Counted from the stretch's first letter, positions 24,312-37,032 are shown. The stretch is DNA of 64,000 bases from Prostheceraeus crozeri (GCA_907163375.1 CAJQUW010004574.1:1-64000), one strand, 5' to 3'. The notes: generated by a model from the sequence alone, not told the origin. Program-made: numbers and translations.

Positions 24312-24810
24312 CACAGAATTACACAGGTCGTCTCTTCTTCTGTTTGACTAGAAAGGAAACATTGGAACATGTAACGATAATGAAATGGCACAATCTGCTG
24401 ACAAGACCATACAAATCCAGCAAGATGAAGCCAGGTCAACATTAAACACACCAAATTGTGCGTGTTTAATGATCTCAGTGACTGTTATCAACCGGATCAC
24501 GCAGCAAAGAGAAACAGACGATATCAAGGTCTACAGAGAAGCTCATGAACGTTTTTTAGTGCGCCTGCTATTTTTTAACAATGATCGGAGGGCCCAGCAT
24601 TATCGAGAAAACTTTTGAATTCTTCGAATCTCGATCGGAGCATTTTGAAGGAATTCAAAGCAATCCACTAGCAACGCATGACTATATTTCCTATCTCTGT
24701 AAGGCATTGAAAATCTATTTTGCCCACTTAGTAAGTTCCTGCATCTGCCATCGTTTTGAATCAGTTTGCACTTCTAGCAAAGTGATGCAGTTAAATAATC
24801 TTGTTCTGTG
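24312..24810 (-). mobile_element. CACAGAATT family copy 2 (diverged)
   Basis: The segment begins CACAGAATTA and ends TTCTGTG. A perfect 8-bp duplication, TGTAGCGA, flanks it (24304-24311 and 24811-24818). The right half (from about 24555) aligns with the minus orientation of the 618-bp family, sharing words such as GAATTCTTCGAATCT and CCCACTTAGTAAGTTCCT. The element is 499 bp, so it has lost or exchanged internal sequence relative to the younger copies. Confidence 0.8.
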
Positions 24811-24818
24811 TGTAGCGA

Positions 24819-25738
24819 TTTCCAATATTACTTACTTCAATCTATCGTATTCTGAGACATGCAAGCCTACATTGCCTTTTAGCTGTTTTCGTCAATTGCG
24901 TTTGCTTGGTAACCAATCTCCGTATTTCTTGCTCTTGATATCAAAGCATAGTCTGCATGAATTCCTTATCTTCTTCTGTTTTTAATCATTTCTTTGTGTA
25001 TTCTCTTCGTTATCATATGCACCAACCGATACAAATTATTCTTGACCACAAATTCAGAGCTGAAACTCATCGTTGCCAACACTTGTTTGCTTTCATTAAA
25101 TTGAAATGAATTTTGATTATTATTCAAGCAATTTTGGTGGACATGTTTTGTCTTCATCCGTTTTTTGGTGTCAATTGCGAAGAATTATTGCATCATTTGC
25201 ATCAACAATTTCTATTTACACATAATGTTCTTTTTGCTTTGATTTCAGTAACTTTTGTGTTAGCTTGCCTTTAGACTAATTTTCACCAACATTAGACAAA
25301 AGCATTGATTTGATTCATTAAATACTATTTTCTCTAATACTGAGGAGATCTAAAATTTTCCGGATCCAGTAACGTCCTTTATGTTCTCCATCTTTAAAAT
25401 GTCGCTATACAAAATTGAATTATGGAAATAATTATCGCTTTGAGGTATTCCATTTCTTGAATTAAAGTAGTTAGCTTCATTCTCCCATAAATTGGCATTA
25501 GTATTTGAATTTGATTTGAATCTATCAATTCAACTGCAGTGCTCAAAATGTATTGGCCGTGCAGTAGAATGATCGCTCCTCGCCAAGGCTATAACCAGAT
25601 ACGGTGTCCAATCATTCTGATCCGTCTCGGGGTTTGGCAAAACTTTGACATTTGATAGGACTTCTACTCCGGAAGCACGTGTAGCAATGAGTAGCATAAT
25701 GTGAAAATTGTGTACTTGGACGACGTATACAAACACCA
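24819..25738. other. No recognisable gene
   Basis: Short frames on both strands, no recognisable family. Confidence 0.4.
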
Positions 25739-26202
25739 GATGGCGCAACATAGGTTGCGCCCGCCAAAATTATTTAGTAAATGCCATTTAATGATTACTC
25801 GCCCGCCAATGTATAACATAAAATGCAGTCATTCAAATGCCAAAAACATGATGTATTAGGTCAAAAAAATGAACAGTATGCACTTACATGGGATACTTCT
25901 GTGAAATATGTTCAATTCATAAATCCTGAAGATACGTTCGTTCGCTATGGTGGAGATCAAACTTCATCTGTTGATCCATGTAGGTCGATATGACGGTCCT
26001 TTTCATGTCATTCTTGGTAAACGATGTAATGAGTGACATGCGAACAAATGAATCGATCATATATTTGAGGAAGTTAAAACACACACAGACGCCTAGCAGA
26101 GCGCTCATACACCACACACAGATGCAGCGGCGGCGGGCGAGTAATCATTCAGTGGCACTTACTGAATAATTTTGGCGGGACAATAGTCATGTTGCGCCCA
26201 TC
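25739..26202. mobile_element. 464-bp foldback element with about 70-bp inverted ends
   Basis: The left end (25739-25807) and right end (26132-26202) are inverted copies of one another, about 80-85 percent identical by eye. They share GATGGsCGCAACAT at the tip and TGATTACTCGCCCGCC at the inner edge. The 320-bp core has no recognisable coding function. I could not identify a target duplication, so the superfamily is open. Confidence 0.65.
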
Positions 26203-29200
26203 CAAATAACCCAAAATACTGTACAGGTGTATCTCTACGCACCTATGTTAACATGCACAGTACTAGCGACTATGTATGCATCGACGACCTACACTACAGA
26301 AATGATGCAGAAAACCTGAAATCACACTGCATTTCGGTTTAATTTTTGGCCTAGCAAGTTTTTTAATGTTCAATTAGTATGAGCCGTTTGAACATTTTTG
26401 ATTCGTCATCATTATGCCTAGTTTTATGAATATCAATGAAGCTTCAATGAAACATATTGAAAACTTGCCACTATAAAAAATCGTTTATTATTTAGCCAAC
26501 TCAGATCTAGCCCATTCATCAGCACAAGTTCAAGAGAAAAATATTAATCTATTTTGCAATGGATGGCTGTTTATTTTTCATGCTTAGGCTTATTTGAAAA
26601 AAATAGTCCTCTCAGATAAAGCAAATATTCCCATGAAAAAACACTGTGGAAGAGACGTTTCAAACAATCTGAAAATGCAGTGTTCGAAGGCCTTTGGACT
26701 TACATCGCGATTTTATTATTTCATATCGGCATAAAATAAATTCAGTAGTGTAAGGTTGTTCTGCAAACTGTAATCAAGCAAATATATACACTGGAAACAT
26801 TGTCATCGCGTTGGGAGACAAAGTGGAGAGGTTCATGAAGATCCCTTTCAATAGAAGGTTGGTGGCTGATGATGAAGCGTACCTTCCGAGTTGTATCATC
26901 AGTTGCTTTCGATGATAATACTTCAAGTATATTATATACAAATGTAGGCCTACAATAAATTGAAGGATATGATTCTTTATTAGTATTAACCCTTGTATGA
27001 ACGTGTAACTATAAAATCACTTCTTGTCCTTGAATAAACATAATAGATATGTCCGTCATGGGCGATATGATTTCAAGAGGCATTTATAATCACAGACGGT
27101 AGGCCATCCTTGACGTGGCTTCATCTTCTCATCAATATACAACCTATTGACATTAAGACATTGACAACTATGCAAGAGAATGAATTATTTGCTTGTTTCG
27201 TGTCCCGGGTCAAGTTATATGCGGAATACGGAATCCTATCAATTGACAAGACTTCGCATCTCTGATTCAAATCTAGGTGGTATGTCACTTTAAAAATAGG
27301 TACACTCAGCATTCTTCCGAAACACCCAGCACGAGAGAAATATAGTGGGATAATTGAAACTCAGTAACTTGGAAGAAAGGAACATCACCTAAAGTGCTTC
27401 CGAGTATAAACAGCGATTATTTATTCATTTAGGATCCTACAAAAATAGGATGGTCGCAGCGTTATTAATCTGGATATCACTGTAAGAGTGTGATTTATGA
27501 ACACATAATCATTAACCACCCTTTTCTCTTTTATTTATTAATGATTTTTGCAGTGATTTTCTTGATTGTCAGACTGACCCTGGCCTGTCCGTATTCGGAT
27601 TTCTGAAGATAGGCTTATTGACTTTCATAAACCTGCTATGAACCGCAAACACGAGCTGATGAACGGTAATTATCGCTGAATTGTATGTATGCTCGGCCTG
27701 TATAAGAATTGGATGGATGTCATTTGATTCACCGTAGTCCCATGAGCATGTGTTTGCGAAATGAACCGTCGGGTGGTTGTAGCTTTTGACAGTTATATTT
27801 TTGAGAGGGCCCGAAGGCCTAGTTCTACGCGCACGCGGTTCCATTATAAAGTACGGTATATCAAAAATGAATTTTTAAAAAATCATTATATTTTTTCTAT
27901 ATTTCAAAAATAAATTTCTGGGAGAGAGAATTAGTCTTTTTCTGATTGTTTTATATTCTGTTATAAGGAGAAGAATATCAATATACGTGAATGAAACACA
28001 TGATTTACTGGCATTACTTTCCTTCTGTAATACCTATTGTGCACTACATGAACAATATGTCTCGGAATTCCGGCTGTTATTATTTGTTTGGTAATTTTGC
28101 ACTATTTGAGCAGCAGTCAGTATGCCTTGAGTGAAACTTCAAGAATTTCCTCCTCGCAAAGTCTTGACCTCATTCTCCTTCACTTTTACCCTTGAGAACC
28201 TTACGTGATGTTAGTTCTCAAGAGAGGTCGTGTTTTTCATAGAAACAGAAAGAGATAAACAAGCATGCATGTAACTCATTCAATTCCAGAAGAATCTTTC
28301 GCGGTTATTCTGAGCTATTATCTTATGTAGTGAGCATAATGACTATTCACAACATGTTTTGTTGCTGCTTTTTTTAATGCATTCGTCGTATTCCAACTAA
28401 TATTCAATTCAGTAGTTGATGAATTTAGTCATTCAGTCGATTTGAGATGCGCAATTAGAATATGAAGTGAAATTTCGACGGGCAGTCATTAAATATTTCT
28501 TTTAAAACACTGCTGACATGTCGTCTAGGTTAGTGCGCCTGTAATAATCAATAAATGCTGCTTTTGAAACACAATGCGAATAGGATAATTAAACATTGAT
28601 TTGCATCTTCAGTTGAAAATTCGCAACAAACCTAAATAACTGCCATTTCATCCAATATTGGGAATCATCAGTCGATAACATTGTTTGGTTATAGTTAATC
28701 ATTTTATAGTAAACTTAAAAGAAGAATTTCACATTTAATGAAATGCTTACAGTATCCATACATATTGATAATTAAACCCAGCATCGACACGGCTTTCTCA
28801 AGCTATCGCATATCAATTGTTAAAAATTTTGAGATTTTTATTCAGCTTTTGAGAAGATGCTCTGTTCTTTCCAATAGAGGCCCGTTTTGAAAGACAGGCA
28901 TACATCTCATTTTAAGGGTTAACTAAAAAGACGTTTTCTTAAACGGCAGCAAGATCCAGAGAAGAATTTTATGTAGCGCATGCTAACTGACAAACATTGC
29001 AGTGTACGACACTCATCATAAGATACATGAATGGAAAAATGCTCATATTTGTGATTGCAGTAAATTCTTACGAGTACATCAATCAAGCATGCATGCATGC
29101 ATAAGTTCGGAAATATATGCACTTACCGTGTTTAAATGCTAATAGACTTCTCTGATAGACCCGGATTGATTTTTTTGTTGGGATACTTGATTGCAATAAC

Positions 29201-29225
29201 AGCATTGATTGGTTCTCTTAAGCTG
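26203..29225. other. Long stretch without a recognisable gene
   Basis: About 3 kb of AT-rich DNA. Frames are short and resemble nothing known. One GTAGGCCTAC palindrome lies at about 26944. Confidence 0.4.
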
Positions 29226-29635
29226 AAGTTGCACGTACAACTTGACTGTTGACACTTTTCGATCCATTATGAGTCAGAAAAGAATGGACAGACAATGGAA
29301 GCAAAGACATGCCTTCAATGATCGTGCTTCGTGCGTCACCGGACAATAGCAATTTGGTTATAAAGAGAAATGCATTGATTCATCAGCTCATTTTCCTCTG
29401 AGTGTCAGTAAAAGGTGGCAGCTAAAGTTCAACAAGGCGCAACTTTAGCCGATACTCAGAGGAAAATGAGCTCATGGGATAAATGCATTCTTCTTTATAA
29501 CCATTCGCGAAATTGCTATTGTTCAGTGACGCACGAAGCACGATCATTGATTTTGCTTCCATTGTTTGTCCATTCTATTCTGACTCATCATGGATCGAAA
29601 AGTGTCAACAATCAAGTTGCATGTGTAAAGGCAAC
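29226..29635. repeat. 410-bp long inverted repeat
   Basis: The left arm (about 29226-29404) and right arm (about 29455-29635) are reverse complements over roughly 178 bp at close to 90 percent identity. The 50-bp centre itself pairs (GGCAGCTAAAGTT with AACTTTAGCC). Transcription would give a long double-stranded RNA. It looks like a foldback element or a local inverted duplication. The 103-codon plus frame beginning in the right arm is not supported as a gene. Confidence 0.8.
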
Positions 29636-29735
29636 CTTTCAGTTTAAAAACGCTATATTTTATACGTTGCAGTATTATATGATGTTATATGTTAAAAGTT
29701 GTAAGCCTTCGTGGCACAGTATCTAAGTGATTGGC

Positions 29736-29933
29736 TTATTGACCTATTGATAGTGTGGTCAAATCCAAAGTTTTATTGTTGGTCTGCGGGACGTACATCC
29801 GGACCATACGCTCCAACAAAAGTCTAACTATGTCAGCACTGTTCAACCCCATAGCAGTACTTAGCGGAGTTGACGCGAAAGTATCAAGTGTCATAATGCT
29901 ATATTTTAAGTTACATATAGTCAGGATGTGCAT
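29736..29933 (-). pseudogene. Possible ankyrin-repeat-like fragment
   Basis: A 65-codon minus-strand frame contains STPLSTAMGLNSADIVRLLLE. This fits the ankyrin helix-turn-helix pattern (TPLxxAxxxxxxxIVxLLLExG), a protein-protein interaction module. It then reads VPQTNNKTLDLTTL, loosely fitting the start of the next repeat (vp.tNg.TpL..A). Key glycine and histidine positions are absent, and the frame ends after about one and a half repeats. It may be an exon relic or chance similarity. I see no neighbouring repeats. Confidence 0.3.
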
Positions 29934-30439
29934 TCAGTCAGTCTGCTCCGCTCTACAGTGTATTACTCAACCGATTTCGAAAGACATATTAGCGCTAGAT
30001 TGTGAGTTGGATAGTGGATGTTCATATGACATGCGACTTCACACTGGTTTTGCTTTGCCAGAAAGGTAGTTTGATGATGGAAACTAGGTCTGTAACTTCA
30101 GCCTTGCAGAAGTCCTGTGAATCTTATCTGTGACTGGAAACGTAGCCTCCATAAATTGTTCCTATACATAAATGCTGAGCCCAGAAACCACCAATTTTCA
30201 AGAGCTGAAAATCAGTAGATTCTATCACTTCTATATTAATTTCAGAAAACAATGAAAGGGTCAATCGTTGAATTATCGTTCTAATGATACTTTTAACTTC
30301 TCATGTTATCAAGTCATTATTGCTGTCCTTAAATAAATTTTCAAGCTGAATTCACAACAATATAGGCTAAAATATCTCGACTTCAAAATCCGTCACTCAA
30401 AGTCATAAAGGATTACACGAGACATTGTGCACTATAATA
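29934..30439. other. No recognisable gene
   Basis: AT-rich sequence, nothing recognised. Confidence 0.4.
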
Positions 30440-30441
30440 TA

Positions 30442-31965
30442 CACTGAATCAAAAAAAACGGAAACCCCTTCAATCTTGCATTACAGTGTTTTTATCCTTG
30501 TCTTTTATAGTTTAGGATTTGCTATTTCATCGTTTTGTTAAGTTCAGAAATCGGTGACATAAAAAACAATATGCTCGTTCAGATGGAATATGTATTAACC
30601 AGAAAACATTCAAAAAATATTGATTGAAGATGCACACAAAACAAAGTTAATACCTTGTATGGCTGCCATTCGCCAAAAGTAAAGCCCGAACTCTTCTGGT
30701 TTCACTGTCAGCCAAGTTGTGGAGCAATGATTCTGGAAGTCCGTCCCATTCCTCAATTAGAAGAGGTCTCAGTTCCTCCAAATTCATGGGATTCCTCCGG
30801 GCAACTCTTGTTTTTAGTATATCCCATAAATTGTCAATGGGATTCAAGTCAGGGGATTTACTGGGCCAACGAAAAGTTCGAATACCCATGCCATCCTTGA
30901 AATCCTTGACAACACGGCATCGATGTGGCGTTGCATTGTCATCCATCAACAACCAGTTGCTGGATTCTCCAAGGGATTGGTGGGCAAACGGCAAAAGGTG
31001 ATTCTGCAAAATGTCCTTATAGACCGTTCCAATCACATTCTTGCAAATTACTAGATTTGTCCTCCCACTGTAATTAAATCCTGCCCAAACCATAATGCTA
31101 CCTCCACCGGCTGTTAAGGTCTCGGTTACATTCTCTTTTAACCACTCCTGGTTGGGTTCTCGCCACACACGTATCCTATTGTCAGTTCGCATGAGCTTGA
31201 ACCGATTTTCATCCGTCCAAATAACTCTTCGCCATTGTCTTTCCCGCCAGTGGCTATGCGCCATGGCCCATCGCATTCGATTGGAAACATATGCGATGTT
31301 GTGAGACGTGGCCTTTTTCTAGGTTTCCTTAATCTTAGTTTCGCTTCTGCCAGCCGGCGTCGAACAGTGTAAACAGATGGAACAGGGCCAGGGACTTGGT
31401 GTCTAAGAACAGTGGCTGGCATGAATCTGTTTAAACGCGCTGAGCGAACTAGAGCTGAATCGGTTCGTCTCGAGGTACACCTGGGACGGCCATTGCCTTT
31501 TCGATGAGCCGTTGACCCATATTGTCCATATTTCTTTATAATATTTGATACACTCCCCTTTCCCTTTCCAAAATCCAATCCGATTACCCGCAAGCTTGCA
31601 CCTGCCTTCCACATCCCTACCATTTGGTTTCTAGCATTGTCACTAATTTGCGGCATTTGGTAGATCTAGATCTCAGCTTGGTGTGCGCTTAATCAATCGC
31701 TAACAATTCACAAACAATCAACGCGCATTACAATGCATGCATGGTTGTTTCTTACAACATGTCACTATTGCGTAATATATCAGGCAGCTCTGTGACTGTT
31801 GTCTAGAAACTTAGATATTGTAGAAAGGTCATCATGATTAATTGAATGCTATGAATTGTAAGCGAACAGAGACAATCAAAAAATACAAAAGTGCTAGATA
31901 AGTTTACACTTAAAACAAAGTTCCTATAGATGACAAACAGGGGTTTCCGTTTTTTTGATTCAGTG
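30442..31965 (-). mobile_element. Tc1-like DNA transposon, nearly complete
   Basis: The inverted ends start CACTGAATCAAAAAAA and continue with ACGGAAACCCCT, about 27 bp with one length difference. TA lies at each side (30440-30441 and 31966-31967), the target duplication of Tc1/mariner elements. At 1,524 bp it is near the usual size of 1.5-1.7 kb. It carries one transposase gene on the minus strand, annotated separately, and little else. Confidence 0.92.
30647..31656 (-). pseudogene. Tc1-like transposase, one frameshift, DD34D third acidic residue
   Basis: Translation starts at the ATG at 31656. The N-terminal half holds the paired-like helix-turn-helix DNA-binding region (MVGMWKAGASLRVIG ... 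SVSNIIKKYGQYGS). The GRPRCTSRR linker and a second helix-turn-helix region (VRRRLAEAKLRLRKPRKRP) follow. Near 31285 the frame shifts by one base, and the catalytic half continues: VIWTDENRFKL (first Asp), LLMDDNATPHR (second Asp), SPDLNPIDNLW (third position). In Tc1-like enzymes the third residue is normally Glu, in PIENLW. Here the codon is GAC (Asp), exactly 34 residues after the second Asp. The enzyme would cut and paste its own DNA at TA sites. The frameshift implies that this copy is inactive. Confidence 0.9.
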
Positions 31966-31967
31966 TA

Positions 31968-33048
31968 TATGACTAATTCTTGCACAAGCTTGCATGGCTT
32001 CGACTAGTACGGGCCTGGAAATCAAATATCGTGGAAGCTTGGCTTCATTATCACTGCTTCATTGAAGAAGTTTTCAGGAATCTGACATTGCTACCGCAAG
32101 TCATCTGAGAAACATGTAGCAGGTGCTGTGTAGTATGTAGACGACTAAATATTGTTTGGCAATCAGTGTTTTCAACCGCTTTCAGTAATAATCCAACATC
32201 ACAAGAATCCACATCAAACGCATGATTATGATGTCCGATGAACCTCGAAAGCTCTCGCGCAAACACAAACACTGAGTTCTGCAACATCAACAGAGGGCAT
32301 ATGTCGCTTGTCTCTCAATCATCAGTCAAACTTCAGTGATCACAAGCTTATTGAAACTTCTCGGTAGTCGTATTAAACGAGAAAAGGATATAAATCAAAA
32401 GAAAACATGTTGAATAATTTTTGGCCAGCCAAAGCGAACGGATTGGAATTTCTTCGCATCACATTTTCGAATCGATCGAATCTCGAAGCTTCGCAGGTTC
32501 CTAGTCTATAATGGACCAGAAATGAGAGGAGAATTTAAAATTTTGCTCATTTTCAACTATTTACTTACTTCCGGTCTGTATCGGATTGAATATTTAGCGT
32601 ATTCTCAGATGTTATCATCCTTTCATAGGCGGCAATCTATTGTGAAAAGTGGCTCAATCGAAAACAAATTGGTACACAATTAAAAAGACATTTTTGCAAT
32701 GTTCTAGCACATTCATCCAGTCACATCATCGGTTAATCAAATATTAGCCGCATGATTCCCTAATTGAAACCACTGTGTCCTCTGATAACATAGAGCAAGT
32801 TCTCTAAATGATCCTGGGTGAAACGTCTCGCATAAAAAAATCAAAGTTTTCTTCGGATGGTTTTTTGTGACTTCTATCTTGTCCAAATGAAGCATTTCCG
32901 CAGTCTCTAACTTGACACTTTCGACTGTCTCCCGTCTGTACACAGATACAAAATTCAAAGTTCATGCACATTGCACTTAACACACATGTGAGCTATCTAG
33001 TTAAGTCTATCACGTTACAAACTGCGTCTAGCTTTATTTCAATGGAAA
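31968..33048. other. No recognisable gene
   Basis: Short frames only, for instance a 79-codon frame at 32051-32290 on the minus strand that resembles nothing I know. Confidence 0.4.
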
Positions 33049-33050
33049 TA

Positions 33051-34214
33051 CAGTCCGTTTCATAAAAAGTGGATCATCCTAAAGTTTGACTAAATAAAAC
33101 ATAAGTATGATACAGAAAGCATTTTTCATGTTATTTCATGTCCCTAATATATTTAAATGTCCTTATATAATCTGATAAGCTATGATACAGTAACGGTTCT
33201 TAAGAAGCTAATATTTTGTGGCCCTACCCTTATTGTCAATGACATTACCAATTCGTCTAGGCATTGATTCGATGATATCGTTGATTTTTGACTGATCTAA
33301 CTTTCTCCACTCTCTTTTTAACAGTGACGTAACTTGTGATACGCCATCTGTAGGTAGCAGTGAACGACGAAAGTTACGTTTTAGAATACTCCATACATTT
33401 TCTATGGGATTCAGATCAGGAGAACGAGCTGGCCAAGATAATGTCCTTAGCACTAATTGAGACTTGCATAAGTTGACTCTACTACTCCTGTGACACGTAG
33501 CATTATCTCAAAATTAGGCGGTCTCTACGTTTGGATGTTTTGCGTGGACGGCCAGAGCCCTCTTTACGACAGAGTCGAAAATCATCATTATGCCATCGAT
33601 GCACATTTGTGTAAGGGACATTTAGTCGCTTGCTTGTAGCTCGCAAAGAAAACCCTAGTTCAAGCAGGGCTGACACTTTGCCTTTTGTGAATGCGATCTC
33701 GTTATTGTTCATTTGTGCTTTGTATTGTATCAACCGGTAAGAGATAGATTTCTAGCTGAAAGCAATCAGGAGTGCTGCCAACACCACCGCAACAAAGTCA
33801 GGAAGCTATGGAACATGAAGTCCAGTTAATCACATGTAGCAGTTAGATTATTGTTGATGAATAATGGTGCTATACTGGCTCTGACTGACCGATTTTCTTT
33901 ATTTTTGTTTTGCTTGATAGCTTTTGGCTTGTAGAACAACATATTACATAACAAAGGAAACAAATGTAATTTTATAAGAGTGAGGTATGATTTTGTGTAA
34001 CATTGCTAAATGAAGATCAAATTATCTACTACTTTTTTATCTATAACAGGAAAACAACTCAATATTCATGCTTGAAATTTCCAACAATGATATTAGTAAG
34101 CACGACTGACATATCTTCCAAATTTCAGAGAAATTCGTTCAAGTTTGGCGGAGTTAGACAAAGTTGAAGTTAAGGCGATATTTAAGGGTGATCCATTTTT
34201 TATGAAACAATCTG
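33051..34214 (-). mobile_element. Tc1-like element, second family, internally deleted
   Basis: The ends begin CAGTCCGTTTCATAAAAAGT on the left. The right end, reverse-complemented, begins CAGATTGTTTCATAAAAAAT. TA lies on both sides (33049-33050 and 34215-34216). The 1,164-bp copy is nearly identical to the 1,623-bp element at 56273-57895 but lacks about 470 bp of the middle of the transposase gene. The deletion joins sequences at about 33509 that share a TC at both breakpoints in the longer copy. Such internally deleted copies are typical of cut-and-paste families. Confidence 0.9.
33208..33733 (-). pseudogene. Tc1-like transposase remnant (both ends, middle deleted)
   Basis: The N-terminal piece (33733-33503) contains GFSLRATSKRLNVPYTNVHR, a helix-turn-helix, and GRPRKTSKRRD, the linker typical of Tc1 transposases. 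The C-terminal piece (33453-33208) contains LSWPARSPDLNPIENVWSIL with the third catalytic Glu intact. The first catalytic Asp and most of the second helix-turn-helix are within the deletion. The product cannot be functional, but the ends might be mobilised by a full-length relative. Confidence 0.88.
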
Positions 34215-34216
34215 TA

Positions 34217-36840
34217 GATTGTTATTTAGAGTCTGGAAGCCTTTGTAGCTTGCATGCATGTAGCTGTTTTTAGCTAGCTGTACACTGTAAATCGCTCAAT
34301 ACCAATCACATAAGAAGGATGCATACCAAAATATTTTTTTGGTATATTTCTGTATTCTCTTGGTATATAGTTGTATGCTTTTCGTATGTTATTTCCAATG
34401 TGGTATGCTTTACATACTAAAGCCATACCAGCACAATGTCAAAAGAAAGCACAAATCATGTCCAAAGTATGTTGATTTAAGGACTTTTGTCAATAAAGAT
34501 CACACTAATGTTACTACTGTTCTGTAAGTAGTTAGATAATGACATTCAAGAGTGATACTTTTAATGCTGAATTCGATTTTAATACACGTAAGTCTAAGGC
34601 ATTTCATGAATAGTCAATAAGTATTCAACCATCAACAATTATGTATCATGTAATTTTGAAATAAGGCATATTATCAATCCGAAGTAAAAACACATTATAA
34701 TTCATTAAACGCAAAAATAGTTATGTTTGAGATATATAAGTCAACATGATTGCACGAAAAATATCGTTTGAATGAATTGACGTTAATCAACTTGGCCCAT
34801 AAGGTAGAGCTAACTAAACGTCCTGTTAATGTTGCTATACATGTAGCATCGACCGCATAGTCGCGGAACATAAAATTCACAATAGATCTAATGTACTCAA
34901 ATATCTCTCTATCAAACAAAAAATATTCACCACTTGTATTACCGAAAAAAGTTATTTGACAGTAGTATGTAATACATACATTTTTTTGCTATGTGACTTA
35001 AAGCTGCACATACCAAATGGATACCAGAGTCATACGAATAAGGATGAATTTCCATCGGGTCTCGTATATAAAACATACCAACAATTCGTATTTCAGTGTA
35101 AAACATCCAATCACAGATAGAATAGTTAATATAATGTGAGTTTCGGTAATATAATATAATATAATATAAATTTCGGTAGACTCAGAGCCTCTTCCTTACT
35201 TAGCTTTACAAGTGCATGTGATAGTTCTATTTAAATGACACAACTAGTCAATCTATGATGCTTATATCCGTCCTACCGGCATATCCATGTGCTTCACGTA
35301 CAATAACACCGCAGAACATTTGAAAGTATGAGCATCATTCGAGCCCCAGGGTTTGAAAAAAAATTGTTATAAATAAAGCATATGCAGGTCCGATTGGCTG
35401 CTCAGAAATATTGGAGATCGCAAAATAGAAAATTACGTGACTGTTCTTTTACAACTGATGTGCCCGGAGTGGGAGCTGGAGCTTCCCAAAAATATTCCTA
35501 AAAATTCCCAAAGACTCGGAGCCGAAGCACAACTGCATCACTAGTTGTCACTCACTTAGCGCGCACGATTCATTCGAATTGATGGCTTAATCTAAAAATA
35601 ACTTGATATAATAATTGACATTGTAAACGTAAACTATTGAATTTGATTTTTATTCCGCATACGAACATGCAAAAATCTAAAATTCAAGAAAATATAGCTG
35701 CTATTCCATTTATTCACTAAATTTAGAACATTTTATCTATCATTCTGACTTTGAGAGCTCTACTGCTACTGTTATACTTTATCTTGATAATTTGAGATGA
35801 GCCGAATCATTTGGGCCTATGTTAAGTGTACCTATCGGTTGGTTTTCTATAACGAAAAATTGCATGTGCAGACCACTGTAAAATCATTTCGGATTATTAT
35901 GACAATATTCTAGGCAAATTCATCATGTGGAAAGATTCAAACATAGATATTCAGAAAAATCAACGCAAGCCTGATACGCACGAGCATATTCGGTATATCC
36001 TCTGTATCGCAAATGCATTTATTACGGGCTTATCTGGTCGAATTGACGGGCCTGGTTCTGAATATTCTCGATATCTCGATAAAACGGATCCGGCCACACC
36101 CCGCATGAAGAATCAAGTCAATGTACAGGTTTGTGCACAGAACTAGAAAAGGGCCGTGTTTTGCGACACGGGCCTGGCCCGCCCAAAGACCGGGTCCGCT
36201 TACGGCTCTGTTTGTTCATGTGACTGTTGCTGAAGCATAGGCTAGTCTTCGTAGGTGGAAAACTATTTTTGAAGCATCTATATGTTTTAGTATGCGACTG
36301 AGAAAGTCCAGTTGCCCCTCAATTGTGTCGTGCAGGATTTAGAAGCAATTTGATCATTTTTCAATCATCTATACTACATAAGAATATCACATACGGAGAA
36401 ATACATTTGGTAATACAATTCGGTCTTTAAGGAAGTTCGTTTTAAGTGGAAGTATAAATCATATCAGATGTGGGAAGCTTTATAGTTACAATGTATCAGT
36501 TGAAATCAACTGCTTACAAGAAGGGACACTGAACGTCAACAGCCAGAACGGCTCAAAATACTGCAAGGTTAATGGAATTTTGGACTTTTCCGCAATTTGG
36601 CCTCGACTTCCTCGTTGTTTACTGAAGTGGAAGACAGTCATTATAAAAGTAGAAATTGAACGCAGAGGCCAAAGATCTTGAGCAACACCCACTTCTGCAG
36701 TCCTGCAAGAAAGAATACATGAAATTGAGAGATATATAGTTTAAAATTTTTTTGATGCTGGAGTTAAATATTGATGCAACCATGAAATTTTGTGGGTTCA
36801 TTTTGGGGTCATTGTCCCACGAAATTCGGCTATTATGCGG
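34217..36840. other. No recognisable gene; (ATAAT)n at 35145-35170
   Basis: AT-rich DNA with a short ATAAT microsatellite (about 35145-35170). A G+C-richer patch (36040-36200) contains GGCCCG/CGGGCC words but no recognisable gene. Confidence 0.4.
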
Positions 36841-36842
36841 CT

Positions 36843-37032
36843 AATTATTTTCAAGTAACGAATTCCAGGGAATGCATGTCGAGAATCCTGGAAAGTTGCT
36901 TTTGTCATGCTGCTATTATGCTAAATATTGTATATCCGTGCTTTTTTAGTGTGCAAAAATATTACTTCATTAGGAAGCATAATCGTAGAGGAAATTACTT
37001 CGTTTGAAATACATTTACTTCACATAATATCT
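36843..37032 (+). repeat. Dispersed repeat, plus copy
   Basis: This segment matches, in opposite orientation, the spacer at 39961-40080. Shared words include TAACGAATTCCAGGGAAT and GAGAATCCTGGAAA, and it ends in a GAAATTACTTCGTTTGAAAT-like block. Relative to that copy it carries an extra 65-75 bp at about 36894-36959. It is part of an unclassified element. Confidence 0.6.

Noticed and set aside
29415-29726. 103-codon plus-strand frame
   Set aside because: It starts inside the right arm of the long inverted repeat and shows no family resemblance.
34320-34440. GGTAT/ATACC-rich patch as a possible element
   Set aside because: Words recur, but no paired ends or target duplication can be defined.
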